From contig CP061031.1 in the NCBI GenBank assembly GCA_014490595.1, positions 806,001 to 870,000 of the forward strand: 64,000 nucleotides of DNA, read 5' to 3'. The notes beneath the pieces were generated by a model that saw nothing but the letters and a program-made list of their open reading frames with translations, searched no databases and had not been told where the DNA came from. This DNA is from Corynebacterium wankanglinii (GTDB lineage Bacteria > Actinomycetota > Actinomycetes > Mycobacteriales > Mycobacteriaceae). Shown here piece after piece: positions 25,516 to 34,794 of the stretch (positions are counted from its first letter, which is position 1; the number at the start of each line of letters is the position of its first letter). The position numbers and the translations under genes are program-made.

Positions 25516-27906
25516 ATGAAGACTTTGAAAAAATCACTGGCAGTGACACTGTGCGCTGCGCTCGCCGTGACGGCAGTGCCCGCGCAGGCCGCGGTCACTC
25601 TCGCCCCCGAGCAGCCCGACGCAACGGTGAACCGCTCCAGTGCAACAGAGCCGTTCATCAACGGCTCCATCACACCTCGTGGAGGCGGCCGCTTTGACTA
25701 CTCCCACCCTGCGTCTCAGGCGGACAACCACCAGTTTGCTACCTCGATTGCGGTGCGTACCAACGGCGACGCTGCGGTTCCGGAGCTGTTTGTCAAGCCG
25801 CAGGTTTCCACTGACGGCACCGCCGACGTGCTGGTGTACACCCAACGGCAGACCAACTTTCTCATCACCCGCACCTACCGCATCGACGGCGGCCGGGTGG
25901 ACGCGACAGTAACGGTGCACAACACCGGTCAGGCTCCTGGCGACGTCAGCGTCGAACTCGCCAACGCGCTGCCGGTAGCTGCGGGTCTGCGCGCGAACCG
26001 GCAAGGCAATCGCATTACCGTCGAGCCGAAGGCGGGCGGCTACATAACCAACGTGACGTTCGCCGACCCGGATGCCATGGGGGCGGGCGCCACCCAGGCC
26101 TCTGCGCTTGCGGCAGCTGGCGACGGCGCCAAGCATCAGGCCGCGAGCTGGGACCGCACGCTGGACCCAGGTACGCGAATGAGCGCCAGTATGACCGTGG
26201 ACATCACCCCGCAGGATTCCGTGCTGGATAGCGACGGTGATGGCTTGCGCGACTCGTGGGAGACCAACGGCATCGTGCTTGAAGACGGCACAGCGCTGCC
26301 CATCCACCGCTGGGGTGTTGACCCGGACCGCAAAGATCTGTTCCTCCAAGTCAACTGGATGGAATCCGAGTGGAAGACGCTCGGCTGTGACCGTAAAGAG
26401 CGCTTCGCGGCCTCAGTGGAAGGCTTCGCGGAGTTCGCCGAGTGCGCCAACGCGAACACGAAAAACTACGCGCCGAACACCTCCATGTTTAAGGAACTGG
26501 AGGCGCTCTTCGACGACAACGGCATCAACTTGCACATCGACGCTGGCAAGACCTACGTCAGCGATTCCATGGCGAGCGCGACGGCGAAGGAACGCAAGGG
26601 TGGTGAAACATTGCAGTACGAAGCCGAGTACTTCGGCGGCCTCGACGACTGGGGAAAGGCCGAAAAGCTTGAGGAGCAGGCAGAGTCACTGCTCGGCCCC
26701 CGGCGCGCGGTGTTCCGCAACGCCGTGATTGGCACCCGCTTCGACCACGGCGCAAAGAAGAATGTGACCGGTCTGGGTCAGGTCAACGGCTCCACCTTTT
26801 TCGTCTCCGGCGACGTGACCAACAGTGACGAGCTGCTGCGCAACACCATCCTCCACGAGTTCGGCCACACCCTCGGCCTTGCGCACTGGGGCCGCGAACT
26901 GCCCGACAACACCGCGCAGCGTTACGTGCACTACGTGAACACGAACGACCCATCCGACGGGTTCGACCGCCCGGGATACGACTGGCTCAGCAACTACAAA
27001 TCCACGATGAGCTACGCGTACCAGTTCTCCGAGTTTGACTTCTCCGCGGCGGAGACGCGCGCGAGCGAGCGCATTCCCAACCGGGTCGATACATCCGTGT
27101 ACAAGCCGGCGGACTCCACGTTCGATTACGTCATCCCCTCGGACTGGGACAACCTGTTGTTTAAGACCGACTACATCGGCAAGGGTGTGCGGGATTTCGA
27201 CGGTGCCGCTGAAGCGCCCGACGTCCGCGCGGATGAGGAGCGCGCCGAGGTGGACGAGCTCATCACCGCCGCAGCTGCCTCGGGTAAGAACGACGGAAAG
27301 GTCGGTTTCAGCCTGGCGCGCTACCTGGACAACGACAACGGCATTGTCACCCAGGCCCCCAACAACGTGATCAAGGGCGAGCTACGAAACCTCGGCTCCA
27401 CCGACGACACCTTCACCGTGGTCGCCGACTACGGCGCCGGCGAGTTCAGAGACGACTACTTTGCCAAGGGCAACTCGAACTTCATTACCCCTGTGGACAT
27501 TGAGGTTTCCCCGGCCGTATTCATTGACAACCCGGTGGTGCCCATCAACATCACCGTGTTCAATTCCGAGGGCGCTCAGGTTTTCGCCGACACGTTCAAG
27601 GTTTCCGCGCTGCAGTACTCCCGCGCCGAGATGGACAAGGTGCTGGCTGAGGTCCTCGCCTCCGACGCCGACGAGTCTTTGAAGGCGTTTGCACGCGAGC
27701 GCCTCAAGGCCGCTCCAGTGAACACGCCGACTGTGTCGGCGAAACCGGCGCCGGTGCCGGCGAAGCCGTCGCCAAGCAACGAGCCCTCCGGCAGCTCGGC
27801 GTCGCCGGTTGCGATCGTGATCGGTGTGCTGCTGGGGCTTATCGGCCTGGGGGCTGCAGGCTTCGGGTGGGCGCAGAGCCAGGGGCTGATTCCGTCGCCG
27901 TTCTAG
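25516..27906 (+). CDS. Exported, membrane-anchored zincin metalloprotease-like protein
   Basis: A 796-residue protein with a signal peptide ending in AQA (about residue 27), a beta-rich N-terminal domain, and a calcium-binding-like loop DSDGDGLRDSWETNG near residue 238 similar to those in thrombospondin-3 repeats and binary toxins. The metalloprotease motif HEFGHTLGLAH lies near residue 449: two zinc histidines, the catalytic Glu, and the third histidine of the extended HExxHxxGxxH form. A Ser/Pro-rich linker, one transmembrane helix and a short tail ending IPSPF finish the protein, the same architecture as the preceding gene. It may process envelope or host proteins; the substrate is unknown. 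Confidence 0.82.
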   Translation: MKTLKKSLAVTLCAALAVTAVPAQAAVTLAPEQPDATVNRSSATEPFINGSITPRGGGRFDYSHPASQADNHQFATSIAVRTNGDAAVPELFVKPQVSTDGTADVLVYTQRQTNFLITRTYRIDGGRVDATVTVHNTGQAPGDVSVELANALPVAAGLRANRQGNRITVEPKAGGYITNVTFADPDAMGAGATQASALAAAGDGAKHQAASWDRTLDPGTRMSASMTVDITPQDSVLDSDGDGLRDSWETNGIVLEDGTALPIHRWGVDPDRKDLFLQVNWMESEWKTLGCDRKERFAASVEGFAEFAECANANTKNYAPNTSMFKELEALFDDNGINLHIDAGKTYVSDSMASATAKERKGGETLQYEAEYFGGLDDWGKAEKLEEQAESLLGPRRAVFRNAVIGTRFDHGAKKNVTGLGQVNGSTFFVSGDVTNSDELLRNTILHEFGHTLGLAHWGRELPDNTAQRYVHYVNTNDPSDGFDRPGYDWLSNYKSTMSYAYQFSEFDFSAAETRASERIPNRVDTSVYKPADSTFDYVIPSDWDNLLFKTDYIGKGVRDFDGAAEAPDVRADEERAEVDELITAAAASGKNDGKVGFSLARYLDNDNGIVTQAPNNVIKGELRNLGSTDDTFTVVADYGAGEFRDDYFAKGNSNFITPVDIEVSPAVFIDNPVVPINITVFNSEGAQVFADTFKVSALQYSRAEMDKVLAEVLASDADESLKAFARERLKAAPVNTPTVSAKPAPVPAKPSPSNEPSGSSASPVAIVIGVLLGLIGLGAAGFGWAQSQGLIPSPF

Positions 27907-28030
27907 CAGGTACGGGGCGTGTGCTTAACGACGAGCTTCGCCCCTTCACCCACCACTAGGTGTGGTGTCGGAAGCAGGTGTAGATTTCCACTGTCATTTT
28001 TGCTCCCTTCCTGTAGAACCGAGCTGATAC

Positions 28031-29350
28031 ATGGAAACACCCGCCGTTCCTGCGGAACTCAAACGCGCCCTGCGCACCCCGTCCCTCGTCGTCTTTGGCT
28101 TGGCCTACATGGCCCCGCTGGAGCTACTGGCCATCTTCGGCGTGATCTCCGAAAACTCGCTGGGCGCGGCCGCCGGCGCGTACCTTTTGGCCACGTTCGC
28201 CATGCTGCTCACCGCGTCCAGCTACGGCAAGATGGCCCGCGCCTATCCGGTGTCCGGCTCCGCCTACACCTATGCCCGCAAGGCCATCGGGCCGAAGGTG
28301 GGTTTCCTCTCCGGGTGGGCGATCTTGCTGGATTACATGTTCCTGCCGCTGGTGGTGTGGCTCATCGGCGCCAACTATCTGCACGAGGCAGTGCCCGCGC
28401 TGCCGCTGTGGGCGTGCGTGGGCCTGTTCGTGGTGATCACCTCGGTGCTGAACATCCTGGGCGTGAAGGTGGCGGACCGCGCCAACCTCATCCTCATGGC
28501 GCTGCTGTTTCTGATCATCATCTTCTTTGTCATCCTCTCCGTCGGCCAGATTGCGGGCCCCGAGGGCAACGGTTTCAGCTTGCATCCGTTCTACGGCGAG
28601 CACACCAACTTCGGCGCCATCTCCGCCGCAGCGATTGCCGCGTACTCGTTCCTGGGCTTCGACGCCGTGACCACACTGACGGAGGAGACCCACGAGCCAC
28701 AGAAGCGCATCCCGCGCGCGGTCATGCTGGTCGCGGCGCTCGGCGGCGTCATCTTCGTTGGCCTGGCCTTCTTCGCGCAGCTCGTGCACCCGGACCCGTT
28801 CTTTGACAATCCGGATACCGCCGCAGTGGACGTCGTCGCCCAGATCGGCGGCCCGCTCTTCGGCGCCATCTTTATCGCGGGCGTGATCATCGGCGAGTTC
28901 GCCTCCGGCCTCACGTGCCAGTGGGGCGCGACCCGCCTGCTCTACGCCATGGGGCGCGACAACGTGCTGCCGCGCAGGTTCTTCGGGCAGATAGACAAGA
29001 AGTGGCAGACCCCGGTCTTCAACACCGTCCTCACTGGAGCCGTCGGTCTGATCGGCATCTTTATGTCGGTGGAGACGTCCACCTCCTTTATCAATTTCGG
29101 CGCGTTCATCGGGTTTGCCATGGTGAACCTGTCCGTCATCTTCTACTGGCGCCAGCACCGCGGCGAGCACCTCAACCCCGTCAGCTACCTCGTGGTTCCG
29201 GCGCTCGGCGCGTTGGTGGCGGTGTTCCTGATGACGCAGCTCGACGGCACGGCCCTGCTCATCGGTGCCATCTGGCTCGCCGTCGGCGTGGGCATCCTGG
29301 CCAAGATCACCCGCGGGTTCAAGGTCGCCCCGCCCGAAATGGCGGTCTAG
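28031..29350 (+). CDS. APC-superfamily amino acid/polyamine permease
   Basis: A 439-residue membrane protein with about 12 hydrophobic segments. The first helix region (SLVVFGLAYMAPLELLAIFG) and the conserved SGSAYTYARKAIGPKVGFLSGW loop are typical of the APC family close to PuuP-type permeases, followed by SAAAIAAYSFLGFDAVTTLTEET. It imports an amino acid or polyamine by proton coupling; the substrate cannot be fixed. The 124 bases upstream hold a small CACCAC/GTGGTG inverted repeat (27952-27968), which is too weak to call as a terminator. No strong ribosome site precedes the ATG. It is convergent with the next gene, 12 bases away. Confidence 0.82.
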   Translation: METPAVPAELKRALRTPSLVVFGLAYMAPLELLAIFGVISENSLGAAAGAYLLATFAMLLTASSYGKMARAYPVSGSAYTYARKAIGPKVGFLSGWAILLDYMFLPLVVWLIGANYLHEAVPALPLWACVGLFVVITSVLNILGVKVADRANLILMALLFLIIIFFVILSVGQIAGPEGNGFSLHPFYGEHTNFGAISAAAIAAYSFLGFDAVTTLTEETHEPQKRIPRAVMLVAALGGVIFVGLAFFAQLVHPDPFFDNPDTAAVDVVAQIGGPLFGAIFIAGVIIGEFASGLTCQWGATRLLYAMGRDNVLPRRFFGQIDKKWQTPVFNTVLTGAVGLIGIFMSVETSTSFINFGAFIGFAMVNLSVIFYWRQHRGEHLNPVSYLVVPALGALVAVFLMTQLDGTALLIGAIWLAVGVGILAKITRGFKVAPPEMAV

Positions 29351-29362
29351 TAAGCCCCCGCT

Positions 29363-30142
29363 TTACGACGCCCGCTCCGCCCACCACCCCTCCAGATACT
29401 CCAACGCCTGGTCGATGGCGTGGTGGGTGTCCACCGCCTCGAACGACGGCAACCCTTCCGACCGGAACTGCGGACCCAGGTTCTTAAACGGGCTGATCAT
29501 GCGCTCCTCGCGCATGGCGGCGTGGATGGACTCCAAGATCTCATTGATCCTGTGCGCCACAATTTTCTTTTGTGCGCGGTTGAAGGAGGGCGGGGCGAAC
29601 GGATTGTCGTCGATAAGCATGTGCCCCGAAAGCCGCCCAACGCGCGGATCGAACGCGAACACCGCGACCGGGAACGTGAGATCGGCGTTCACGTTTGGAC
29701 GGAACTCGATGCAGAACGTGGTGTAGAGCGCGTTGTCCTGCGAATCTTGCACCATGGCCAAGGTGGCGGTGGACATGTCCTCCGCCTGGAACGCCGCGCC
29801 GCGCTTGAGCGCGAATGCGGGGTCCTGCGGTTCGGTGATCTTCACCGTTTTGTCATCGAGTGCGACGAGGATACGGCCGAGCTCGGCGACGACATTCGCG
29901 GCGTCCTCGCCCGTGTACCAGCCGGGCGCCTGCGGGCTGCCGGGCTGGAGCATGGCGAGCTCGACCTCATGCGTGTCCAGGTCGTGGACGATCACGCAGA
30001 CGCGCAGGCCGTTGTCGATGACGTAGTCGCTGTCCAGCTCGTACGCGATCTCGTCTTCGTCGTAGTCAAAGTCATCGATGAGGTCCGCCGCCTCCTGGTC
30101 GTAGGTGTCCAGGTAGTACAGCTCGTAGGTGGCAAAGGTCAT
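29363..30142 (-). CDS. Conserved acidic cytosolic protein of unknown function
   Basis: A 259-residue acidic protein without signal peptide or membrane segment. The start MTFATYELYYLDTYDQEAAD at ATG 30142 is followed by DELDSDY-like acidic stretches, a beta-rich central part and a helical C-terminus (KKIVAHRINEILESIHAAMREE). I do not recognise a characterised family. It has its own promoter region in the 146-base gap shared with the divergent DUF2200 gene, where one copy of the GCYTATCGACG motif lies at 30185. The codon use matches its neighbours. Confidence 0.6.
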   Translation of the reverse strand: MTFATYELYYLDTYDQEAADLIDDFDYDEDEIAYELDSDYVIDNGLRVCVIVHDLDTHEVELAMLQPGSPQAPGWYTGEDAANVVAELGRILVALDDKTVKITEPQDPAFALKRGAAFQAEDMSTATLAMVQDSQDNALYTTFCIEFRPNVNADLTFPVAVFAFDPRVGRLSGHMLIDDNPFAPPSFNRAQKKIVAHRINEILESIHAAMREERMISPFKNLGPQFRSEGLPSFEAVDTHHAIDQALEYLEGWWAERAS

Positions 30143-30288
30143 GGTGCATCCCCCAAGGTGTCGTTCGGGAGCCCCCTTGCTCCCGCTTATCGACGACACT
30201 AAAGCCGCCCACGCCCCCGCACAAGAGCCGACGTGTACATGAAAATGCGCATCGGCGATGGAACCGGGCGGGCGATAGGCTGTGGGCC

Positions 30289-30648
30289 GTGGATGAACAA
30301 GCGAAGCTGGAGCGGGTCTACGGCTACCCGTTCGGCGACATTTACCGCAATTACCTGGCCAAAGTGGAGCGTAAAGGGCACACGCGCGAGGAGCTGGACG
30401 ACGTGCTGGGCTAGTTTACCGGCCTTGATGCCGGCGAGTTGCAGGCCGCGGCGGAGTCGGAGCAGACGCTGCGCGATTTCTTCGGCGGCGTTGCGCTGAC
30501 CCCGAACGCCGAGTTGATCACCGGCAAGGTGTGCGGCGTCCGCGTCGAGGAGGTCGAGGACGAGCTGATGCAGAAGATCCGCCAGATGGACCTGCTCGTG
30601 GACGAGCTGGCCCGCGGCAAGAAGATCACCAGCATCAAACGCGGCTAG
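30289..30648 (+). pseudogene. DUF2200 family protein interrupted by an in-frame TAG
   Basis: The frame from GTG 30289 reads FGDIYRNYLAKVERKGHTREELDDVLG, meets TAG at 30412-30414, and continues in the same frame as FTGLDAGELQ, then TGKVCGVRVEEVEDELMQKI and LVDELARGKKI to 30648. Both halves align with the single-domain DUF2200 family (about 115 residues), in which the residue at the stop is a Trp before (L/F)TG. A TGG to TAG change is therefore the only lesion. The family has no known biochemical function. Its stop overlaps that of the convergent TetR gene in CTAG. Real mutation and sequence error are both possible. Confidence 0.75.
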
Positions 30649-31232
30649 CGCATGTCGCGCAGCACCTCGAACGCTCGGCGGACCAACGCGCGGCCGTCGT
30701 CGGGCGTGCGGGGCTCCGGCAGTGCCAGGTAGGCCCTGACAGCGGTGGCTCCGGCGATGCCGTAGGTGTTGAGAAGTACCTCGGCGTCGAAGGCTGACGC
30801 GCCCGGTGTGCGGGAACGGATCGCTTCGACCAACGGCGACGCGAACTCCCGCATTGTTTCCTCGGTGGGGGGTGCCGCGGACTCTGCGCGGGCGCGATCC
30901 CCGATGAGTACGAGCGTCGAGGCTGAGTAGAGCTCGAAGCCGTCTTCGTTGAGCGCGTCGATGATGATCGCCTCGATGACTTCGGCCGCGGAGAGCTCGC
31001 CCGGAAGTGCAGCAATCTGCTCGGCGATGGTGGCGAAGACCTTGCGCAGAAACTCTTCCAACGCTTCGTCGATGTCGGCGAAGTAGTTGTGGAAGGTCCT
31101 GGCGGACACACCCGCCCGCTCGGACACACGCGCGACCGTCGCGGCCGCGGCGCCCTCTTCAAGCAGCAGCGCCGCGGCCGCCTCCGAAATGGCGCGGCGG
31201 GTCGCCGCCTTCTTCTCCTCGCGCAGACTCAT
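30645..31232 (-). CDS. TetR-family repressor of the MMPL transporter
   Basis: A 195-residue TetR-family regulator. The N-terminal helix-turn-helix is ATVARVSERAGVSARTFHNYFADIDEAL (about residues 30-57); the C-terminal ligand domain is unrelated to characterised members by eye. Its start overlaps the stop of the MMPL transporter gene by 4 bases, so the two are co-transcribed and probably translationally coupled. Two matching 17-bp inverted repeats over the MMPL promoter (33594-33629) are the likely operators, giving autoregulation of the whole unit. The ligand, perhaps a lipid or drug exported by the transporter, is unknown. Confidence 0.85.
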   Translation of the reverse strand: MSLREEKKAATRRAISEAAAALLLEEGAAAATVARVSERAGVSARTFHNYFADIDEALEEFLRKVFATIAEQIAALPGELSAAEVIEAIIIDALNEDGFELYSASTLVLIGDRARAESAAPPTEETMREFASPLVEAIRSRTPGASAFDAEVLLNTYGIAGATAVRAYLALPEPRTPDDGRALVRRAFEVLRDMR

Positions 31233-33592
31233 GGCTGCACCGTAACCGGCTCAGCGCTCGGAGTTTCCTTGTGGTGCAGCTTCTCGCCCTCGATATCCAG
31301 GTTCGGCAGCGCCTTGTCCAGCCGTCCGGGGATCTTCCAGGCGCGATCGCCCAGAATGTACATCGTGGCCGGGATCAGGGTCATGCGGACCACGAAGGCG
31401 TCGATAAGCACGCCTGCGGCGAGCGCGAAGCCCATGGCCTTGATGAACGGCTCGTCGATGAGCACGAACGCCGCAAACACCGAGATCATGATCAGCGCGG
31501 CCGCGGTGACCACGCGCGCACCGTGCTTGTAGCCGTTGGCCACCGCGTTGCCGGCGGTCTTGCCGCGGGAGACGTAGCCTTCGCGCATGCGGGTGACCAA
31601 GAACACCTGGTAGTCCATGGCCAGGCCGAAGGTCAGGCCGATGAGCATGATGGGCAGGAAGGACAGCAGCGGCTGCGGGTCCTCGATCAGACCGAACATG
31701 CCCTCCTGGAAGATGGCCACGGTCACGCCGAAGGTCGCGGCCATGGACAGCCCGAAGCCGAGTGCGGCGATCAGCGGCACCCACAGGGAGCGGAACACGA
31801 GCATGAGCACGATGAATGCGAGGCCTAAGACGATGGCGATGTAGGGCACGAGCACGTCGGACAGCATCTGGGAGATGTCGTCGAAGATCGGCGTGATGCC
31901 GGTGATGCCGAACGTGGCGCCGGTTTCGTCCTCGAACGGCTGCTTGAATTCGCGCAGGCGCTCCAGGGTGTCTGTGGTGGCCTGGTCGGTGGCGCCGGAG
32001 TTCGGCGTAATGAGGATCTGTGCCGCGTCGAAGTTCTCGGTGGTCTGCACGATCTGCGCGTTGACCACGCCTTCAGTGCCGGCGAAGTCCTGCAGCAGCG
32101 TCTGGTACGCGCCCATGCGGTCCTGCTCTGCCACGTCTGCCGTGTCCACGTACGCGATCATGGGGGCGTTGCGGCCGTGGCCGAAGGCGGCGTCGATAAG
32201 CTCGTACGCTTCACGCTGCGGCGACCCCAGCTTCGCGGTGCCGTCGGTGGGCATGGCCAGACGCAGGTTGGCGGCGGGGATGGCCAGGATGCCCAACAGC
32301 AGCACGCCGGCGATGAGGTTGAGCCATGGGCGAGCGCGAATCTGGCGCGCCCACAGAAGTCCCATGGTCGGTTTCTCGTCTTCGGGATCCGGCACCTTCG
32401 GGCCGGGAATGCGGATCGCGAACGCGCGGGTGCCCAGCAGCCCGAGCAGCGAAGGCAGGAACGTCAGTGCGACAAGCACAGCGATGGCGACGGTCGCCGC
32501 CGCGGCGAGCGCCATGGTGGTGAGGAACGGGATGCGGATGATCGACAGGGCGGCAAGTGCGATCAGCACTGTCGTGCCTGCGAAGACGACGGATCCGCCA
32601 GCGGTGCCCAGTGCCATGCCCATCGCGTGCGCGCGCTGAGCCTTGCTCATCTTCTTCAGTTCACGCGCCAGTTCCTTCGGCGACAGGTCGTTGAGGCCGG
32701 ACGACGAGATCAGCTCGTTGCGGAATCGCGCCACGATGAACAGGGAGTAATCGATGCCTACGGCGAGCCCGATCATGGAGGCCAGCGTCGGCGTCATGTC
32801 AGAGATGGAATCCGTGAACAGGGTGCCCAACTGGACGCCGAGGATGCCCACGCCGACACCGATCACGGCGCTGATCAGCGGCAGACCGGCCGCGACAAGG
32901 GAGCCGAATGTCACCAGCAGCACAAGCGCGGCCACGGCCATGCCGATCAGCTCGGAGGTGCCGTCCATCTTTCCCGCGCTGGTGAACGCGTTGCCGTTGT
33001 ACTTCACGGTGAGGTCGGAACCGTCGTAACGGTCGAGGATGCTCTCGACCTCGTCGAGCGTCTCCGCCGGAATGTCCATCACGTTGTCCTCGGTGAACGT
33101 GACGCTGACGGTGCCGGTGGTTGCATCCGGGCTCAGAGGAGACAACGCCGCGAGGTCAGCCTCGATTTGCTCCTGCGGCATGCCCTGGGCCGCCTTGGCT
33201 TCGCCCATCTGTTTGGCCATCCCACCGGCGGCGAGCACCGGGTTGACAATCGCGTCCGGATTGCGGAAATTGCCGGTGGCCTTCAGCTCGTCGAGCATGG
33301 CGTCGACCTCGGCCATCACCTCCGGGTCTTTCAGCGTCTTGCTCTCCGGCGCCTTGATCACGACGGTGCCGCTGGGCACGCTCATCGCGTCCTCGTCGGT
33401 GCCGAAGCGCTCGTTCATCTCCTCCTGCGTAACGGTGGAGTCCATGTCAGGCATGGAAAATGTCGGACTGGGGGACTTGGCAAAGTTCGCAGCGCCGAAG
33501 CCAAGGGCGCCCAAAAGAATGAGCCATATGGCCAAAAATGGCCAGACTTTTTTGTAGGACCAGCTGCCTAGCCGGTAGAGGAATTCAGACAT
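31229..33592 (-). CDS. MMPL-family RND transporter
   Basis: A 787-residue inner-membrane transporter with the two-fold RND layout: one N-terminal helix, a large external loop (about residues 40-180), a block of helices, a second loop (about 420-540) and a second block. The VGIDYSLFIVARFRNE segment and its counterpart GLAMDYQVFLVTRMREG contain the Asp-Tyr pair that carries protons in MmpL3-type pumps. Such pumps export mycolate precursors, other envelope lipids or drugs. The ATG at 33592 lies immediately downstream of a -10-like TACAGT, suggesting a leaderless transcript. It is followed by its TetR-type repressor gene (4-base overlap). Confidence 0.88.
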   Translation of the reverse strand: MSEFLYRLGSWSYKKVWPFLAIWLILLGALGFGAANFAKSPSPTFSMPDMDSTVTQEEMNERFGTDEDAMSVPSGTVVIKAPESKTLKDPEVMAEVDAMLDELKATGNFRNPDAIVNPVLAAGGMAKQMGEAKAAQGMPQEQIEADLAALSPLSPDATTGTVSVTFTEDNVMDIPAETLDEVESILDRYDGSDLTVKYNGNAFTSAGKMDGTSELIGMAVAALVLLVTFGSLVAAGLPLISAVIGVGVGILGVQLGTLFTDSISDMTPTLASMIGLAVGIDYSLFIVARFRNELISSSGLNDLSPKELARELKKMSKAQRAHAMGMALGTAGGSVVFAGTTVLIALAALSIIRIPFLTTMALAAAATVAIAVLVALTFLPSLLGLLGTRAFAIRIPGPKVPDPEDEKPTMGLLWARQIRARPWLNLIAGVLLLGILAIPAANLRLAMPTDGTAKLGSPQREAYELIDAAFGHGRNAPMIAYVDTADVAEQDRMGAYQTLLQDFAGTEGVVNAQIVQTTENFDAAQILITPNSGATDQATTDTLERLREFKQPFEDETGATFGITGITPIFDDISQMLSDVLVPYIAIVLGLAFIVLMLVFRSLWVPLIAALGFGLSMAATFGVTVAIFQEGMFGLIEDPQPLLSFLPIMLIGLTFGLAMDYQVFLVTRMREGYVSRGKTAGNAVANGYKHGARVVTAAALIMISVFAAFVLIDEPFIKAMGFALAAGVLIDAFVVRMTLIPATMYILGDRAWKIPGRLDKALPNLDIEGEKLHHKETPSAEPVTVQP

Positions 33593-33593
33593 G

Positions 33594-33629
33594 TTGCACA
33601 CTGTATGCAAAGTTGCGCAGTATGTGCAA
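33594..33629 (-). promoter_or_regulatory. Two tandem TetR-type operators over the MMPL promoter
   Basis: On the plus strand two 17-bp near-palindromes lie 2 bases apart: TTGCACA-CTG-TATGCAA (33594-33610) and TTGCGCA-GTA-TGTGCAA (33613-33629). On the minus strand they cover a possible -35 TTGCAC and -10 TACAGT separated by 18 bases, with the -10 ending 7 bases before the MMPL start codon. A dimeric TetR repressor bound here would block transcription. The 19-bp centre-to-centre spacing, under two helical turns, allows cooperative binding. Confidence 0.65.
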
Positions 33630-33646
33630 TATTTGCGTTTGGTCCG

Positions 33647-34777
33647 CTAGTCCCAACCGGTGTCGCGAGTGGCGCGCTGCTTGAGGTGGGAGCCCATGTG
33701 GGGGATGACAAAATTGAGCGCACCCCGGCGAGGGGAATAGATCAACTCGCGGTCGATGAGTTTCTGCCGCACCATCGACACCTGCTGCAGGCTCTTGCCT
33801 AATCGTTGCGCGATGGCAGCGCTTGGCACAGCTTGTTGGCCGTCCTGGACTTCGGCCATTGCCTCGAGGTATTCAAGCTCGGCGGTGGGAAGGTGTAAGA
33901 GCGCAGGCTGGTGAATGAGGTCTCCCAGTGTTCTCAATACGTCCGGGGTTACCGCCCCGAGATCGTCGTGTGAGACGAGCTGGTCCCTGCGGATTGCGCG
34001 CTCGAACAGGTGGTAGCCGAGGAGCTGGATCAGGAAGGGGTAGCCCCGTGTGAGCGCTGCGGCATCGTGCAATACATCGGCCGGGATGTGGACCGCGCCC
34101 TGCAGCGCGGTCTCCTCAAGCACCGTAAGCGTCTCAGTTGGTGTCATTGGGGCGAGCACGGTGTGCTGAGCGCGGCGGAGAAAGGTGGTGCCTGGGTGCT
34201 GGAGCAGCGTTGCAACCCCGTCAGGTAACCCAGCGGCCGCGAAGGCGACGTCGCGCCCATCTCTGCGTAGATCCTGCACTGCGGCGGTGAGCTGCCACAG
34301 CTCCTTCGAATCGACGCTTTGGACTTCGTCCAATGTCAGCAGCGCGCCAGAGCCTTGCGGAAGCGCGTCGCAGAGTGCGTTGAGTGAACCGATCAACGAG
34401 GGTTCGGGCTTCTCGCTGGATGGGGTTTCGGTGGAAAACCCGCCGATGCCCGCGATATTTACGCCAGTGATTCTGCGGCGGTCGGGATTCTTCTGCCGCA
34501 GAGACGAGAGAGTCTTGGGGATAACGGAAGCGACGAGCGGGCTGATGAGATCGTAGGGCTGAGCGCGTAGAACGACCCAGCCGTGTCTTGCGGCTTCGTC
34601 CTCTAACTCATTGAGCGCGACCGTCTTGCCAATGCCGCGAGGGCCGGAGATGAGCAAGGTGCGTCGAGGATCGCCCGGACCACCGTCGAGGCCGGCGCCG
34701 AAGTCGCGGATGAGACTGTCATCACCGCCGAGCACAACGGGAGAAACGCCGAATGTGGGGATGAATGGGTTCTGCAT
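33647..34777 (-). CDS. AAA (Orc1-like/AAA_16) ATPase with C-terminal winged-helix-like region
   Basis: A 376-residue soluble ATPase. Walker A is GPRGIGKT near residue 41, Walker B is LLTLDEVQS near residue 136, followed by sensor-like AAAGLP near residue 170. The C-terminus (SAAIAQRLGKSLQQVSMVRQKLIDRELIYSPRRG) looks like a winged helix, the arrangement of Orc1/Cdc6-like and STAND-type ATPases. The ATG at 34777 has GGAGG 6 bases upstream and is preferred to a start within the TATAC repeats. The repeats end just before the ribosome site, so self-binding is conceivable. The MMPL gene follows after 54 bases but has its own promoter. Cellular role unknown. Confidence 0.75.
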   Translation of the reverse strand: MQNPFIPTFGVSPVVLGGDDSLIRDFGAGLDGGPGDPRRTLLISGPRGIGKTVALNELEDEAARHGWVVLRAQPYDLISPLVASVIPKTLSSLRQKNPDRRRITGVNIAGIGGFSTETPSSEKPEPSLIGSLNALCDALPQGSGALLTLDEVQSVDSKELWQLTAAVQDLRRDGRDVAFAAAGLPDGVATLLQHPGTTFLRRAQHTVLAPMTPTETLTVLEETALQGAVHIPADVLHDAAALTRGYPFLIQLLGYHLFERAIRRDQLVSHDDLGAVTPDVLRTLGDLIHQPALLHLPTAELEYLEAMAEVQDGQQAVPSAAIAQRLGKSLQQVSMVRQKLIDRELIYSPRRGALNFVIPHMGSHLKQRATRDTGWD

Positions 34778-34794
34778 GTGCACCTCCAAGCTTT

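Noticed and set aside
27952..27968. CACCAC/GTGGTG inverted repeat as terminator of the metalloprotease gene
   Set aside because: Only 6 bp of stem with a 5-base loop and no T-tract; too weak to call.
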